Shown: positions 1-8,958, numbered from the stretch's first letter. The stretch is 64,000 bases of DNA from Nocardia cyriacigeorgica GUH-2 (GCF_000284035.1 NC_016887.1:5518001-5582000), one strand, 5' to 3'. Numbers and translations are program-made. Notes: generated by a model not told the origin, from the letters alone.

Positions 1-433
1 CCTCGATGTGCACCGTGCGCAGATACCCCTTGGCCAGTTTGGTGGCCAGGTACTGCGCTTCCAGCGACATCTGCCCGGAGACGTAGAGGGCGATGGCGTC
101 GGGGCCGTGCTGATCGAGGATGGCGCGCAACCGGTTGGCAGCCTCGGTGACGGCGGCGTCGACGTCGATCGCGACAGGCGCCTCGTCTCGGCCGTCACGC
201 CGGTACGCGGTGCGCATGCGGCCATCGGCGCGCATGAGTTCGGCGTGCGTTGCGCCCTTGGTGCACAGCCGGCCCGCGTTCGACGGATGCAGTTTGTCGC
301 CGCTGACCTTGGCGATGACGGTGGCGCCCGAGCCGTCGCGGGTGGTGTCGACGGTGATGCCGCAGCCCACACCGCAGTACGAGCACGCCGTCCTGGTCGT
401 GCCCGGCTGCCGGTTGGTCGCCGCATCGGACAT
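1..433 (-). CDS. Molybdopterin-dependent nitrate reductase, N-terminal part (runs off left edge)
   Basis: Only the first 144 residues are in the window. The N-terminus has a 4Fe-4S ferredoxin-like pattern of the molybdopterin oxidoreductase family: CSYCGVGC at residues 17-24 with a fourth cysteine at 57 in GRLCTKG. This arrangement is typical of assimilatory nitrate reductases and formate dehydrogenase alpha subunits, which pass electrons through this cluster to a bis-MGD molybdenum centre. I favour assimilatory nitrate reductase from the CSYCGVGC motif and lack of a Tat signal, but the catalytic region is outside the window. The ATG at 433 is chosen; an in-frame ATG at 445 is an alternative and neither has a strong ribosome site. 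About 120 bp separates it from menG upstream. Confidence 0.75.
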   Translation of the reverse strand, partial: MSDAATNRQPGTTRTACSYCGVGCGITVDTTRDGSGATVIAKVSGDKLHPSNAGRLCTKGATHAELMRADGRMRTAYRRDGRDEAPVAIDVDAAVTEAANRLRAILDQHGPDAIALYVSGQMSLEAQYLATKLAKGYLRTVHIE

Positions 434-556
434 GCCACCGATCATCGCGGCGCTCGGTTTCAGCTGGTTTGCCCGATGTTATCGACAGATGACGTTTCCG
501 CTCACCACCCGACGTCCACCGCTGTGAGCTGGGCTTTCACCGCGGTGCGACGTATG

Positions 557-1261
557 TCACCCCAGCTTGTAGGCGCGGTGCAGGGCCACGGCACCCAGAC
601 TCAGGTTGCGCCATTTGACCCCTGACCACCCCGCGTCGGCGATCCGCAACGCCAGCTGACGCTGATTCGACCAGTCCGGAATGGACTCGGCCAGGTAGGC
701 GTAGGCCTCCGGATTGCTGCTGGCAACCTTGGCGATCTGCGGGAGGACCTTGGTCAGGTACAGCTTGTAGACGCCGCGGAAGGCAGGCACCACCGGCGTG
801 GAGAATTCGCAGATCACCAGCCGCCCGCCCGGCTTGGTCACCCGCAGCATCTCGCGCAGCGCCAGATCCGGATCGGCCACATTGCGCAGGCCGTAGGAAA
901 TGGTGACCGCGTCGAAGGAGTTGTCGGCGAACGGCAGCGCCATCGCATCGCCGGCGACCATCGGCACATTGCGGAACCGGCCCGCTGCCAACATGCCCTG
1001 GGAGAAATCGGCCGCCACGCACCAGGCGCCGGATTTGGCGAACTCCGCGGTCGACACCCCGGTGCCCGCGGCGAGGTCGAGCACCCGCTCGCCCGGGCGC
1101 GGCGCGATCGCCTTGCGGGTCTCGCGCCGCCAGTACCAGTCCTGCCCACCGGAGATCAGGATGTTGGTGGAGTCGTACCGCTGCGCGACCTCGTCGAACA
1201 TCGCCGCGACCTCATTGGGCTGCTTGTCCAGCGAGGCCCGGACCGAGTGTGTTTTCGCCAC
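557..1261 (-). CDS. menG: Demethylmenaquinone methyltransferase MenG/UbiE
   Basis: This 234-aa class I SAM-dependent methyltransferase performs the last step of menaquinone synthesis, C-methylation of demethylmenaquinone. The SAM-binding motif [12 protein letters not shown], lies at about residues 60-70. The UbiE signature ([12 protein letters not shown] near the N-terminus, then [11 protein letters not shown] and the EFSTP segment) is clear. The start is taken as GTG at 1261, giving the usual family length; the reading frame stays open further upstream, but that part overlaps the next gene and looks non-coding. Other men genes (menD, menB, menE, menA) follow to the right in the window. Confidence 0.93.
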   Translation of the reverse strand: MAKTHSVRASLDKQPNEVAAMFDEVAQRYDSTNILISGGQDWYWRRETRKAIAPRPGERVLDLAAGTGVSTAEFAKSGAWCVAADFSQGMLAAGRFRNVPMVAGDAMALPFADNSFDAVTISYGLRNVADPDLALREMLRVTKPGGRLVICEFSTPVVPAFRGVYKLYLTKVLPQIAKVASSNPEAYAYLAESIPDWSNQRQLALRIADAGWSGVKWRNLSLGAVALHRAYKLG

Positions 1262-1332
1262 GCCACCGACATTAACCGCCCGCCCGCGCGGATCGATGCG
1301 CGCACCGGTGTTGCCTGCATTACCCGTACCGC

Positions 1333-2013
1333 TCACCACAGGTGCTGGTAGTGCACACCGGCGTCGACGAGTAGCGCGAGACCGAGCGCGACGAAGATGA
1401 CGCGCACCGAGATCGGACCGTATTTCGTCAGTACCCGAACCACTTTCCGGTAGACCCGCTGCGCACCCCGCGAGCGTCGGGTGCCCAGCACAAGCACCAG
1501 CAGCGGTGGCAGCAGGGCGAGCGCGCAGTAGGCCACCACGATCGCCGGCCACAGCGCCGGTAGCGGATCGCGGGCCGAGATCATCGCCAGCCCCGCGAGA
1601 TACGGGATGGCGGTCGGCGCCTGCGCGAGCCCGATGGCGACGCCGACGATGCCGAGCAGCCAGGGTTTTCGCCGGAACGCCGTCGCCCACGGCGGCGGCT
1701 GCGCGCGGGCGCCCGAGGGCAGGCAGGCCACAGCGATGAGCGCTACGCCGATCGCCAGTTCACCCCAGGCCCGCACGGTCGGCGTCAGCCGGAAATCGAA
1801 CAGGCCGGTCAGGAAGTTGATGCCGAGCACGGCCAACAGCCCGAACGTGGTGGTGACCGCGAAAACGCCCGCGATGAAACTCAACCCACCGGGCACCGGC
1901 GACCGGCGCCCCAGCTTGCTATCGAACACGATGGCCGTGGTGACCCCGACGAGCAGCAGGTCGAGGGAATCGATGAATGCGAACCCGGCGAGTGCGAGAA
2001 GAAGGGCCAGCAT
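1333..2013 (-). CDS. GAP/Sap-type polytopic membrane protein
   Basis: A 226-aa very hydrophobic protein with about six predicted transmembrane helices. The first runs from residue 2 and contains the [14 protein letters not shown] segment seen in the LysE-like GAP family, whose mycobacterial members are linked to export of surface glycolipids. It has a pair of basic loops, including GRRSP near residue 35 and the central GARAQ/RRKPW region. No operon partner is evident: it lies between menG and a metal-binding DinB-like gene. The substrate cannot be inferred. It could be described only as a small transporter-like membrane protein. Confidence 0.6.
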   Translation of the reverse strand: MLALLLALAGFAFIDSLDLLLVGVTTAIVFDSKLGRRSPVPGGLSFIAGVFAVTTTFGLLAVLGINFLTGLFDFRLTPTVRAWGELAIGVALIAVACLPSGARAQPPPWATAFRRKPWLLGIVGVAIGLAQAPTAIPYLAGLAMISARDPLPALWPAIVVAYCALALLPPLLVLVLGTRRSRGAQRVYRKVVRVLTKYGPISVRVIFVALGLALLVDAGVHYQHLW

Positions 2014-2190
2014 GACCTGGGCCAGCGTACCGGCGCCGCCCGGACCCGCCAGTGGCCGGCGGATGTTCGCGCTCGCCCTAGGCCGACATCACCCGGTCAG
2101 CACCGCTGCGCCAGGCCGGCCGCAACTGGGTGCAGCCCCAGGGGATCTGGTCGCCCGCGCGAGGCCGCCGGATTCACCGACCGCGGCCGA

Positions 2191-2784
2191 TCAGACCCGA
2201 GACCTGGCCGCGGACCAGTCCGCCGCGCGACCGGTGAGCGCCAGCAGCCGGTCGACCTTCGGCGCATCGTCGGAGACCCGGACCACCGGGCCGAACAAGC
2301 CCGGCGTGCCCTCCGCGGGGGTGTCGTGCAGGAACTCCAGCAGCAGGTCCAGGTCCGCGTCCGAGACCGTGATGTCCTGGCCGGTGGCGCGCGCGAGATC
2401 CCAGGCGTGGATCACCAGCTCGTCCAACGCCACGCGGGCCATGATGGGGGCGGGCATGTTGACGCCGCCCGCTTCGGTGTCGCCGTCCCAGGCGTCGTCC
2501 ACCCGCCAGGCGGCGACCAGCGCGTCCAGCTGACGGGGAATGCGGGTGCGCCAATCCGCGGCGAGCGGGTTGTCCGGTCCGGTGGAGGGCGCGACGGACC
2601 CGCCGACGGCTTCCTTGGTGGCGGCCTGCCGGAAGGCTTCGGTCAGATCGACCACATGCGCGAGCAGATCCCGCACGGTGGTGTCGGCGCAGGGGGTGGG
2701 TGCGCCGAGCTGGTCGTCGGTAATACCTGCGACGACGGTGGCGAGGGTGGTGGCGGCCGGTGCGAAATCGAACTCCGGTGTCAT
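2191..2784 (-). CDS. TIGR03086-type DinB-like metal-binding protein
   Basis: A 197-aa protein of the mycothiol-dependent maleylpyruvate isomerase N-terminal (DinB-like four-helix) superfamily. The characteristic pattern DQLGAPTPCADTTVRDLLAHVVD lies near residues 23-46, with the metal-binding histidine in LLAHVVD and a second ELVIHAWDLARATGQ segment later. Such proteins bind a divalent metal and some use mycothiol; the physiological substrate of this subgroup is unknown. A good ribosome site (AGGAG, six bases from the ATG at 2784) fixes the start. It is divergent from the small acidic gene that starts at 2972. Confidence 0.75.
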   Translation of the reverse strand: MTPEFDFAPAATTLATVVAGITDDQLGAPTPCADTTVRDLLAHVVDLTEAFRQAATKEAVGGSVAPSTGPDNPLAADWRTRIPRQLDALVAAWRVDDAWDGDTEAGGVNMPAPIMARVALDELVIHAWDLARATGQDITVSDADLDLLLEFLHDTPAEGTPGLFGPVVRVSDDAPKVDRLLALTGRAADWSAARSRV

Positions 2785-2971
2785 CGTGGCTCCTGGGCGA
2801 GTGGGTGGGCGTCCATTCGTTGAGACGGGACCATCCGCCGGAACTCATCGGTGCCGGCAAACCTCGCGCCGTGGTTGCCGGATCGGGCCGACCGGAGCAT
2901 GCTCGACAGCGTTGGACTGTTGTCCGCCCCGTCGCGGCACCGCGCGGGGCTTACGCGGAGAGGAGCCCACG

Positions 2972-3193
2972 ATGATCCCGAACACCCCCGAACCGGTCCC
3001 GGCCGCCGACCCCGCCGACCTGGCGGAACAGTCGCTCGAGATCGCGCCCGAGGACGAGGACACCGGCCTCGACACCGCCGAGCTCCGCACCAGGGACAAC
3101 TGGAACGCCAACCCGGCCGATGTGGTGGAGCAGTCGATTCCGGTCCCGCTGGACGACGAATACGAGGACGAGGAGTCCGAGGCCCCGGCCTGA
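2972..3193 (+). CDS. Small acidic hypothetical protein with a duplicated motif
   Basis: A 73-aa strongly acidic protein with no signal peptide or membrane segment. It holds two copies of a short motif, DPADLAEQSLEI (residues about 14-25) and NPADVVEQSIPV (about 48-59), separated by an acidic linker with RTRDNWNA. The ATG at 2972 is preceded by a strong GGAGAGGAG ribosome site, which argues it is a real gene although much longer open frames overlap it. I do not recognise a function; the repeated DPAD/NPAD motif suggests a protein-docking peptide used twice, but this is inference. It is convergent with menD. Confidence 0.65.
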   Translation: MIPNTPEPVPAADPADLAEQSLEIAPEDEDTGLDTAELRTRDNWNANPADVVEQSIPVPLDDEYEDEESEAPA

Positions 3194-3247
3194 TCGACCC
3201 GATACGCACGCCGCTGCCCGCACCTCGCGGGCGGCGGCGAATGCGGT

Positions 3248-4882
3248 CTAGCCCGCGATCTTCGCGCGCACCGTCGCGTGCAGTTCGCGCAGGCTCGACC
3301 GTTCGGTCACCACTTCCAGCACCCGGATGCCGTGCGCGTTCCCGGCCAGCTCCACGGCCAGCTTCTCCGGCGTGACCTGCTGATGCGGGATGCGGTAGGC
3401 CGCGCACAGGGCGGCCAGGTCCATGCCGTGCGGGGTGCCGAAGACCCGCTCGAACACGCCCGCGTACTGCGGATCACCCTGTTCGAGCAGTTCGAAGATG
3501 CCGCCGCCGTCGTCATTGGCGACCACGATCGTCAGGTCGGCGGGTCGTGGCTCGCCGCGCCCGATCAACAGCCCGGACGCATCGTGCAGGAAGGTGAGAT
3601 CGCCGATCAGCGCGATGGTGCGACCGCCGTGATGCAGGGCCGCGCCGACCGCGGTGGACACCGTGCCGTCGATACCGGCCACGCCGCGATTGGACAGCAC
3701 CCGGACACCCGGTCGCGGCGCCGACACCAGCGCGGCATCGCGCACCGGGTTGGAGGCGCCCAGCAGCAGCTGATCGCCCTCGCGCAGCGCGTCCATCACC
3801 ACGGCGGCCACGTGCAGACCCGTCGGCTTGGGATGACCCGCCAGTTCCTCGCGCACCACCTGACCGGCCTTGTCGTTCAGATCGCGGCAGTGGGCCAGCC
3901 ATTCCGGACGCGGCTGTCCGGTGGTCACCGCGCGGGTGCCGGTGCCGACGACATTGCCGGAGACGTCGGGCCAGCGCGGGCCGGTGGTCAGCGCGAACAC
4001 CGTGACCTCCGGATCAGCCAGCACCTTCGACACCTGACGGTGCAGCGTCGGCCGTCCGGTGATGATCGCCTGACGCGGCTTCAGCAGCGGCAGCGCCAGC
4101 GGATGCAGGGCCGGACCGTGCATGGGCGCGGTCGGCTCGGCGACGGTGGGCAGTTGCGACAGTTCCGGGCGCAGACCGGCACCGTGGCCGGAGATGACGA
4201 CGGTGTCGGGCGTCAGATCGATATCGAGCGGGACGTCGAGCGTCGCGTAGCGGGTCGCGGTCCACGCGCTGCCGTCGGCGCGGCCCTGCGGCAGCGACTC
4301 CCCGGCCGCGAGGTCGGGCACCAGCGGTTCGCGCAGCGGAATGTCGAAATGCACCGGCCCCGCATTGCCGGAGCGGGTGCCGCGCGCGGCGGCCAGCACC
4401 CGGCAGACCGCCGAGCGCCAGACACTGTTGTGCTGGTCGTAGCCGCCGGCGTCGTCGGTTTCGGCCAGGCCGAGGCTGATGGTCGCGCGCACCTGGCTGC
4501 CGAAGAGGCCGAGCTGTTCCACGGTCTGATTGGCGCCGGTGCCGAGCATTTCGTAGGGCCGGTTCGCGCTGAGCACGATCAGCGGAACCCGCGCGTAGTT
4601 GGCTTCCAGCACGGCCGGTCCGAGGTTGGCCACGGCGGTGCCGGAGGTCATGACGACGGGCACCGGGCAGCCCGAGGCGATGGCCAATCCGACGGCGAGG
4701 AACCCGGCGGTGCGCTCGTCGATGCGCATGTGCAGCCGCAGCCGTCCGGCGGCATCGGCGGCCTGCAAGGCGAAGGCCAGCGGCGCATTACGCGAGCCGG
4801 GGCACAGCACGACATCTCGCACGCCCCCGCGCGCCAGCTCGTCGACGACGACCTGGGCCTGTGCTGTTGACGGGTTCACCAC
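3248..4882 (-). CDS. menD: SEPHCHC synthase MenD (menaquinone biosynthesis)
   Basis: This 544-aa thiamin-diphosphate enzyme condenses isochorismate with 2-oxoglutarate, the first committed step of menaquinone synthesis. It has the normal ThDP-enzyme layout: an N-terminal pyrimidine-binding domain with CPGSRNAPL near residue 28 and the conserved RIDERTAGF segment, a central domain, and a C-terminal PP domain with the metal-binding NDDGGGIF motif at residues 456-463. The length matches the family. Two consecutive GTG codons can start it (4882 or 4879). It is divergent from the siderophore-interacting gene at 4966, with only 83 bp between, so their promoters must be closely packed. Confidence 0.95.
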   Translation of the reverse strand: MVNPSTAQAQVVVDELARGGVRDVVLCPGSRNAPLAFALQAADAAGRLRLHMRIDERTAGFLAVGLAIASGCPVPVVMTSGTAVANLGPAVLEANYARVPLIVLSANRPYEMLGTGANQTVEQLGLFGSQVRATISLGLAETDDAGGYDQHNSVWRSAVCRVLAAARGTRSGNAGPVHFDIPLREPLVPDLAAGESLPQGRADGSAWTATRYATLDVPLDIDLTPDTVVISGHGAGLRPELSQLPTVAEPTAPMHGPALHPLALPLLKPRQAIITGRPTLHRQVSKVLADPEVTVFALTTGPRWPDVSGNVVGTGTRAVTTGQPRPEWLAHCRDLNDKAGQVVREELAGHPKPTGLHVAAVVMDALREGDQLLLGASNPVRDAALVSAPRPGVRVLSNRGVAGIDGTVSTAVGAALHHGGRTIALIGDLTFLHDASGLLIGRGEPRPADLTIVVANDDGGGIFELLEQGDPQYAGVFERVFGTPHGMDLAALCAAYRIPHQQVTPEKLAVELAGNAHGIRVLEVVTERSSLRELHATVRAKIAG

Positions 4883-4941
4883 TCCAGCCTCTCAGACCGT
4901 GAGCCGTCCGGACGCGTCAGCCTGCTCACACCCAGCGTTTC

Positions 4942-4960
4942 TTAGGGTTTGCTAACCTAA
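4942..4960 (+). promoter_or_regulatory. IdeR/DtxR iron box
   Basis: The 19-bp sequence TTAGGGTTTGCTAACCTAA matches the known IdeR/DtxR consensus TTAGGTTAGGCTAACCTAA at 16 of 19 positions, and the right half is perfect. It ends five bases before the ATG of the siderophore-interacting gene. Iron-loaded IdeR bound here would cover the promoter and start region, so repression in iron-replete cells is expected. No IdeR gene is in this window. Confidence 0.85.
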
Positions 4961-4965
4961 GTGAC

Positions 4966-5796
4966 ATGGCCAAGCGCACCAAGTACGTCAAGCCGGAAGA
5001 CCGGCGGATCTGCACCGCCGAGGTGGTGGCGAGCAAGCGGGTCAGCCCGCATTTCGTCCGCGTCACCGTTGGCGGGCCCGACCTCGCCGACTTCACCCCG
5101 ATGGGCTACGACCAGTGGTTCCGGCTGTTCCTGCGCCGCCCGCAGCAGAGTGAGCTGCGGCTGCCGACGGCGGCGAACAACCTCTGGTACGCGCAGTACC
5201 TGATGATGAGCAAGGACACCCGGCCGCTGGTGCGCAACTACACCGTGCGCGATTTCCGCCCCGCGGGCGGCGGGCAATTCGGCGAGCACGCCGAGATCGA
5301 TATCGATTTCGTCTCGCACGGCGACGACAGCCCGGCCTCGGCCTGGGCGAACAACGTCAGCACCGGCACCACGGTCGGCCTGTTCGACGAAGGCGTGATG
5401 TATCAGGCGCCGGAGCATACGAATTGGACGCTGCTGGTGGGCGATGAGAGCGCGGTGCCCGCCCTCGCAGGCATCCTGCGGTCGGCGCCGCGCGATCTGC
5501 GTGGCGCGGCCTATCTCGAGATCCCCCATGCCGATGACGTGCAGGAGCTCGGCGAACCCGAAGGCGTGCAGGTGCATTGGCTACCCCGCACCGGCGAATC
5601 GGCGAAGATCGGGGAATTGGCGGCGGCCACGGTGCGCACGGCCGAGTTGCCCGATACGGGCGTGTACGGATTCATCGCCGGCGAACAGGCCCTGGCGTCC
5701 GGCGTGCGGCGCCATCTGGTGAACGAGCGCGGAATCCCCAAGGCGGACGTCACCTTCACCGGCTACTGGCGTTTCGGCAAGGCCGCGCCGAGCTGA
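4966..5796 (+). CDS. Siderophore-interacting protein (ViuB-like, FAD-binding ferric reductase)
   Basis: A 276-aa protein of the SIP/ViuB family, cytoplasmic flavoproteins that reduce ferric siderophores to release iron. Seen: an N-terminal FAD-binding barrel with the flavin motif RNYTVRDF at residues 90-97, a SPASAWA segment, the LLVGDESAVPALAGIL pyridine-nucleotide-type loop near residue 150-165, and the C-terminal ERGIPKADVTFTGYWRFG typical of the family. The ATG at 4966 lies directly behind an IdeR box and has no recognisable ribosome site, so the transcript may be leaderless. It ends facing the DUF6918-type gene, with a strong hairpin between them. Confidence 0.92.
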   Translation: MAKRTKYVKPEDRRICTAEVVASKRVSPHFVRVTVGGPDLADFTPMGYDQWFRLFLRRPQQSELRLPTAANNLWYAQYLMMSKDTRPLVRNYTVRDFRPAGGGQFGEHAEIDIDFVSHGDDSPASAWANNVSTGTTVGLFDEGVMYQAPEHTNWTLLVGDESAVPALAGILRSAPRDLRGAAYLEIPHADDVQELGEPEGVQVHWLPRTGESAKIGELAAATVRTAELPDTGVYGFIAGEQALASGVRRHLVNERGIPKADVTFTGYWRFGKAAPS

Positions 5797-5854
5797 CCCG
5801 CGGAATTCGGTGTGGCCCCGGCCGGTACGAGAAGCCGGGGACCGCACATCAGGT

Positions 5855-5885
5855 GTGGTACCGCCACCGAACGCGGCGGTACCAC
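5855..5885. terminator. Bidirectional terminator hairpin
   Basis: A perfect 11-bp inverted repeat (GTGGTACCGCC, nine-base loop, GGCGGTACCAC) lies between two convergent genes. A second, smaller stem (CCCCGGC/GCCGGGG) sits just left at 5816-5840. No T-run follows, as is common in high-G+C actinobacteria. Confidence 0.75.
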
Positions 5886-5895
5886 CGGGGCGGAA

Positions 5896-6342
5896 TCAGC
5901 CCGCGTGCCGCTGCACCAGGTCGCCGACGCGCGGCAGCGCCTCCACGACGTTCTTCTTGGCCGAGGAACGCATCGAGGAGTAGACCTTCTTGATGGCGGG
6001 CCGGGTGGAGGCTTCGGCCCGCTCGTCGGTCACCGCGAGCAACGCTTCGGCGACCTCATCCGACTTGGCCACGAGCAGGTCGGCGAAGCTACCCGAACCG
6101 GCAGCGGTGTACTCCTGCCAGTAGGGCTCCAGCTGCGCGAGCAGCTTGGGCGCCAGCGACTCCAGCGCGTCGGGCACGATGGACGGGCTGATCTTCTTGA
6201 CCGCCGCGTATCCACCCTTCACAGCCAGGCCGGACGCACCACCCTTGTCCGAGACCTCGGCATCGAGCACCTGGACGGCGTCAGCGAGGAAGGCCGGGCG
6301 CTTGGCCTCGTCGAGCAGGGATTCAGACAGTGCTGCAACCAC
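5896..6342 (-). CDS. DUF6918-type conserved hypothetical protein
   Basis: A 148-aa soluble, mostly helical protein. The pattern of conserved blocks (LADAVQVLDAEVSDKGG, AVKKISPSIVPDALESLAP, LVAKSDEVAEALLAVTDERA, and a final KKNVVEALPRVGDLV) fits a small actinobacterial family that I recall as DUF6918; its function is not known. No signal peptide or catalytic motif is visible. It follows the thioesterase gene on the same strand with a 76-bp gap, so the two may share a transcript, ended by the hairpin at 5855-5885. Confidence 0.7.
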   Translation of the reverse strand: MVAALSESLLDEAKRPAFLADAVQVLDAEVSDKGGASGLAVKGGYAAVKKISPSIVPDALESLAPKLLAQLEPYWQEYTAAGSGSFADLLVAKSDEVAEALLAVTDERAEASTRPAIKKVYSSMRSSAKKNVVEALPRVGDLVQRHAG

Positions 6343-6418
6343 TTTCAGGGTCCTCCGGATCGTTATTTCGATGGACGAGCAGCCGCAACTATACGCATCG
6401 CTTTCGGGCTCGCGTGGG

Positions 6419-7150
6419 CTATGGCTGCCACGGCAGCAACTGCACCATCAGCCCTTCACAATCGGCGAGCACCGTGCCCTGCTCATCGACCAATTCCGCG
6501 CTGATGAAAGTTTTGCGACCTTCGATTCGTTCGACTCGCCCGCGCACGGTCAGCGGGGTCTCCAGCGGAGTCACCTTGCGGTAGTTGACATGCAGGTAGG
6601 CGGTCCGGCTGATGGGCCGGCCGGCGTAGTGCACGATCATGCCGAGCAGATCGTCGAACAGCAGTGGCAGCACGCCACCGTGCGCGGCCGCGTTGCCGCC
6701 GAGGTGGAAGCGGCGGAACACCCCCGTCATCACGATGCCGTCCGGGCCGGCTTCCACGGTGCGCCACGGGAGCAGCAGCAGGCTGCCGCGGCCGGGCAGC
6801 TCCACCGCGCGTCCGGCGGGACCCTGCAATTCGGGTGCGCGGTAGGGCTCGAGCAGTTCGATCAACCGGTTCGCCTGGGCGAGTGCGTCGGCGAGGACGT
6901 CGTCCGGGGCGTCGATGGAGACGGTCAGATCCTGCAAGGTGCGCATGGCTTCGACGAACGGCCCGAAATCGGGGCCGACCCGCGCCGGCGTGATCTTGGG
7001 AAAGCCACCGTGCCGCTCATACCGCGACTCGTCGACGGCTGTGTCCGATGGGCGGCCTCCCGGCTCACTACATGGTGACGCAGGCTGCCGCCTCCGTTCG
7101 CGTCGCTCGCCCGCCGGGTCGTCGATAACCGGTTTCACTCGCTCACTCAT
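6419..7150 (-). CDS. PaaI-family hotdog thioesterase with N-terminal extension
   Basis: A 243-aa protein whose C-terminal half is a PaaI-type hotdog thioesterase, expected to hydrolyse an acyl-CoA. Seen: FHLGGNAAAHGGVLPLLFDD (about residues 148-167), which carries the HGG motif typical of the family active site, and the RTAYLHVNYRKVTPL strand pair. The first 45 residues (ERRERRRQ, a CSEPGG stretch) are arginine-rich and unlike the domain; the DNA there carries TGAGTGAGCGAG-like sequence similar to short repeats upstream of menE, so this part may derive from a repeat or the true start may lie downstream. It is divergent from menB. Confidence 0.8.
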   Translation of the reverse strand: MSERVKPVIDDPAGERRERRRQPASPCSEPGGRPSDTAVDESRYERHGGFPKITPARVGPDFGPFVEAMRTLQDLTVSIDAPDDVLADALAQANRLIELLEPYRAPELQGPAGRAVELPGRGSLLLLPWRTVEAGPDGIVMTGVFRRFHLGGNAAAHGGVLPLLFDDLLGMIVHYAGRPISRTAYLHVNYRKVTPLETPLTVRGRVERIEGRKTFISAELVDEQGTVLADCEGLMVQLLPWQP

Positions 7151-7192
7151 ACCTGCACGCTAACGCGTTTTTTTACACCGTCAAGTCGATGT

Positions 7193-7209
7193 CTCCCGGT
7201 AACCGGGAG
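7193..7209. promoter_or_regulatory. 17-bp palindrome between divergent thioesterase and menB genes
   Basis: CTCCCGG, a TAA spacer, then CCGGGAG forms a perfect 7-bp inverted repeat in the 115-bp region between the two divergent genes. Its location suits an operator; the binding protein is unknown. Confidence 0.4.
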
Positions 7210-7252
7210 TCGAGCCGCTCACACCTGCGCCGGAACCGGACCGCCGCGGGGC

Positions 7253-7258
7253 CATAAT
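7253..7258 (+). promoter_or_regulatory. Putative -10 element of a leaderless menB promoter
   Basis: CATAAT matches the TATAAT consensus at five of six positions and ends seven bases before the menB GTG, with no ribosome site between. The spacing fits a leaderless transcript starting at the start codon. No clear -35 is seen. Confidence 0.45.
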
Positions 7259-7265
7259 CACTGAC

Positions 7266-8159
7266 GTGACGTTCAATCCGACGCTGTGGCGGCCCGTACC
7301 CGGGTTCGAGAACCTGACCGACATCACCTACCACCGGCATATCGAGCAGGGCACCGTCCGAGTCGCCTTCGATCGGGCCGAGGTCCGCAACGCCTTCCGC
7401 CCGCATACCGTCGACGAGCTCTACCGCGTGCTCGACCACGCGCGGATGACCTCCGACGTCGGCGCGGTGCTGCTCACCGGCAACGGCCCCAGCCCCAAGG
7501 ACGGCGGCTGGGCCTTCTGCTCCGGCGGCGACCAGCGCATCCGGGGACGCAGCGGCTACCAGTACGCCAGCGGCGAGACCGCCGACACCGTCGACCAGGC
7601 CCGCGCGGGCCGGCTGCACATCCTCGAGGTGCAGCGGCTCATCCGGTTCATGCCGAAGGTGGTGATCGCACTGGTCAACGGCTGGGCCGCGGGCGGCGGG
7701 CACAGCCTGCACGTGGTCTGCGATCTCACCCTGGCCAGCCGCGAGCACGCCCGCTTCAAGCAGACCGACGCCGATGTGGGCAGCTTCGACGGCGGCTACG
7801 GCAGCGCCTACCTGGCCAAGCTGGTCGGGCAGAAGTTCGCCCGCGAGATCTTCTTCCTCGGCCGCCCCTACACCGCCGAGGAGATGCACCAGATGGGCGC
7901 GGTGAACAAGGTCGTCGACCATGCCGAGCTCGAGGATGTCGCGCTGGAATGGACCGCCGATATCAACGGCAAATCGCCGCAGGCCCAGCGCATGCTGAAG
8001 TACGCGTTCAATCTGGCCGACGACGGCCTGGTCGGCCAGCAGCTGTTCGCCGGCGAGGCGACCCGGATGGCGTACATGACCGATGAGGCCGTCGAGGGCC
8101 GCGACGCCTTCCTGGAAAAGCGGGCACCCGACTGGAGCCCCTACCCCTGGTACTTCTGA
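7266..8159 (+). CDS. menB: 1,4-dihydroxy-2-naphthoyl-CoA synthase MenB
   Basis: This 297-aa crotonase-fold enzyme closes the second ring of the naphthoquinone from o-succinylbenzoyl-CoA. Seen: the N-terminal ITYHRHIEQGTVRVAFDR strand region, the CSGGDQRIRG oxyanion segment, VNGWAAGGGHSLHVVCDL helix, the catalytic region DADVGSFDGGYGSAYLAK, and the C-terminal WSPYPWYF tail typical of MenB. It starts with GTG and lacks a ribosome site but has a -10-like CATAAT seven bases upstream. Downstream are a VOC-family gene and then menE. No menC-like gene is visible between menD and menB. Confidence 0.95.
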   Translation: MTFNPTLWRPVPGFENLTDITYHRHIEQGTVRVAFDRAEVRNAFRPHTVDELYRVLDHARMTSDVGAVLLTGNGPSPKDGGWAFCSGGDQRIRGRSGYQYASGETADTVDQARAGRLHILEVQRLIRFMPKVVIALVNGWAAGGGHSLHVVCDLTLASREHARFKQTDADVGSFDGGYGSAYLAKLVGQKFAREIFFLGRPYTAEEMHQMGAVNKVVDHAELEDVALEWTADINGKSPQAQRMLKYAFNLADDGLVGQQLFAGEATRMAYMTDEAVEGRDAFLEKRAPDWSPYPWYF

Positions 8160-8204
8160 TCGGGCACGACCGCCGGGCGAGGACCCACACCACGAGGGAG
8201 ACCG

Positions 8205-8597
8205 ATGGACATCCTGAGTAGCCGAATCCTGCTGCGACCGGCCGACTACGACCGGACGCTGGCCTTCTACCGCGACGATCTGGGCTTGGCCGTCGCCAGG
8301 GAGTATCCGGGCGGCACGGTCTTCTTCGCCGGGCAGTCGCTGATCGAGATCGCCGGGCACGGCGGTTCGGACGGCCCGTCGAGTTTCGACGGGGCACTGT
8401 GGTTGCAGGTGCGCGACGCGTCGGCGGCCGCGGTGGAACTCGCGCTCAAGGGCGTCACCATCGAACGGCCGCCGGCGCAGGAGCCGTGGGGGTTGATCGA
8501 GATGTGGGTGCGCGATCCCGACGGGGTGGCGATCGTGCTGGTGGAGGTGCCCGACGATCATCCGATCCGGCGCGACAACCGCGGGAAGCCGCAATGA
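8205..8597 (+). CDS. VOC-family (glyoxalase/dioxygenase fold) protein
   Basis: A 130-aa single-unit VOC protein made of two beta-alpha-beta-beta-beta modules. Seen: RILLRPADYDRTLAFYRDDLGLAV at residues 7-30 and the second module ending EMWVRDPDGVAIVLVEVP, the usual metal-site region. The predicted metal ligands are not all the classical His/Glu set, so the activity cannot be assigned; the family includes glyoxalases, antibiotic-resistance proteins and dioxygenases. A ribosome site (AGGGAG) lies upstream. It sits 45 bp after menB and may be co-transcribed. Confidence 0.8.
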   Translation: MDILSSRILLRPADYDRTLAFYRDDLGLAVAREYPGGTVFFAGQSLIEIAGHGGSDGPSSFDGALWLQVRDASAAAVELALKGVTIERPPAQEPWGLIEMWVRDPDGVAIVLVEVPDDHPIRRDNRGKPQ

Positions 8598-8860
8598 GCG
8601 CGGCCACGCCCGGCGCGTGTCGACCGGCCATCGAGTTGCCATTCGGACAGCCGAGGGGAACGATAGCGCTCGGATGGCCGCCCGACCGTCGATGCCCGGG
8701 TGACCGTAGCCCGCGTACATCCGACGAACGAATCGCAGTTTCGATGTTTGGCCTATCCGAGCCTGTTCTCCCCGTGTTTCCGGTGGCGACCGCAGCTGGT
8801 ACGCACCGTCACGGCAACCCGTTCCGCACCCGGTCCCGCGCGCATGACACGATCCCTGTC
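8598..8860. other. Intergenic region between VOC gene and menE, no gene seen
   Basis: About 260 bp with only shadow frames on either strand and no clear hairpin or promoter. It leads into the two mini-ORFs at 8861-8958. Confidence 0.5.
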
Positions 8861-8958
8861 GTGAGCGAGCGTAACGAGGTGGAGTCGTGAGCGAGCGAAC
8901 TCTTGGCACCACCACCATGTCCGCGACGGACCCCAGCGTCGGCGAGGTGCGGTCATGA
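8861..8958 (+). other. Two overlapping mini-ORFs coupled to menE start
   Basis: A nine-codon frame (GTG 8861, stop 8888-8890, peptide VSERNEVES) overlaps a 23-codon frame (GTG 8887, stop 8956-8958, beginning VSERTLGTTT) by GTGA, and that second frame overlaps the menE ATG (8955) by ATGA. Both begin with the direct repeat GTGAGCGAGCG. They may act as a leader for coupled translation or be a residue of a dispersed GTGAGCGAGCG repeat; I cannot tell which. Confidence 0.35.
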
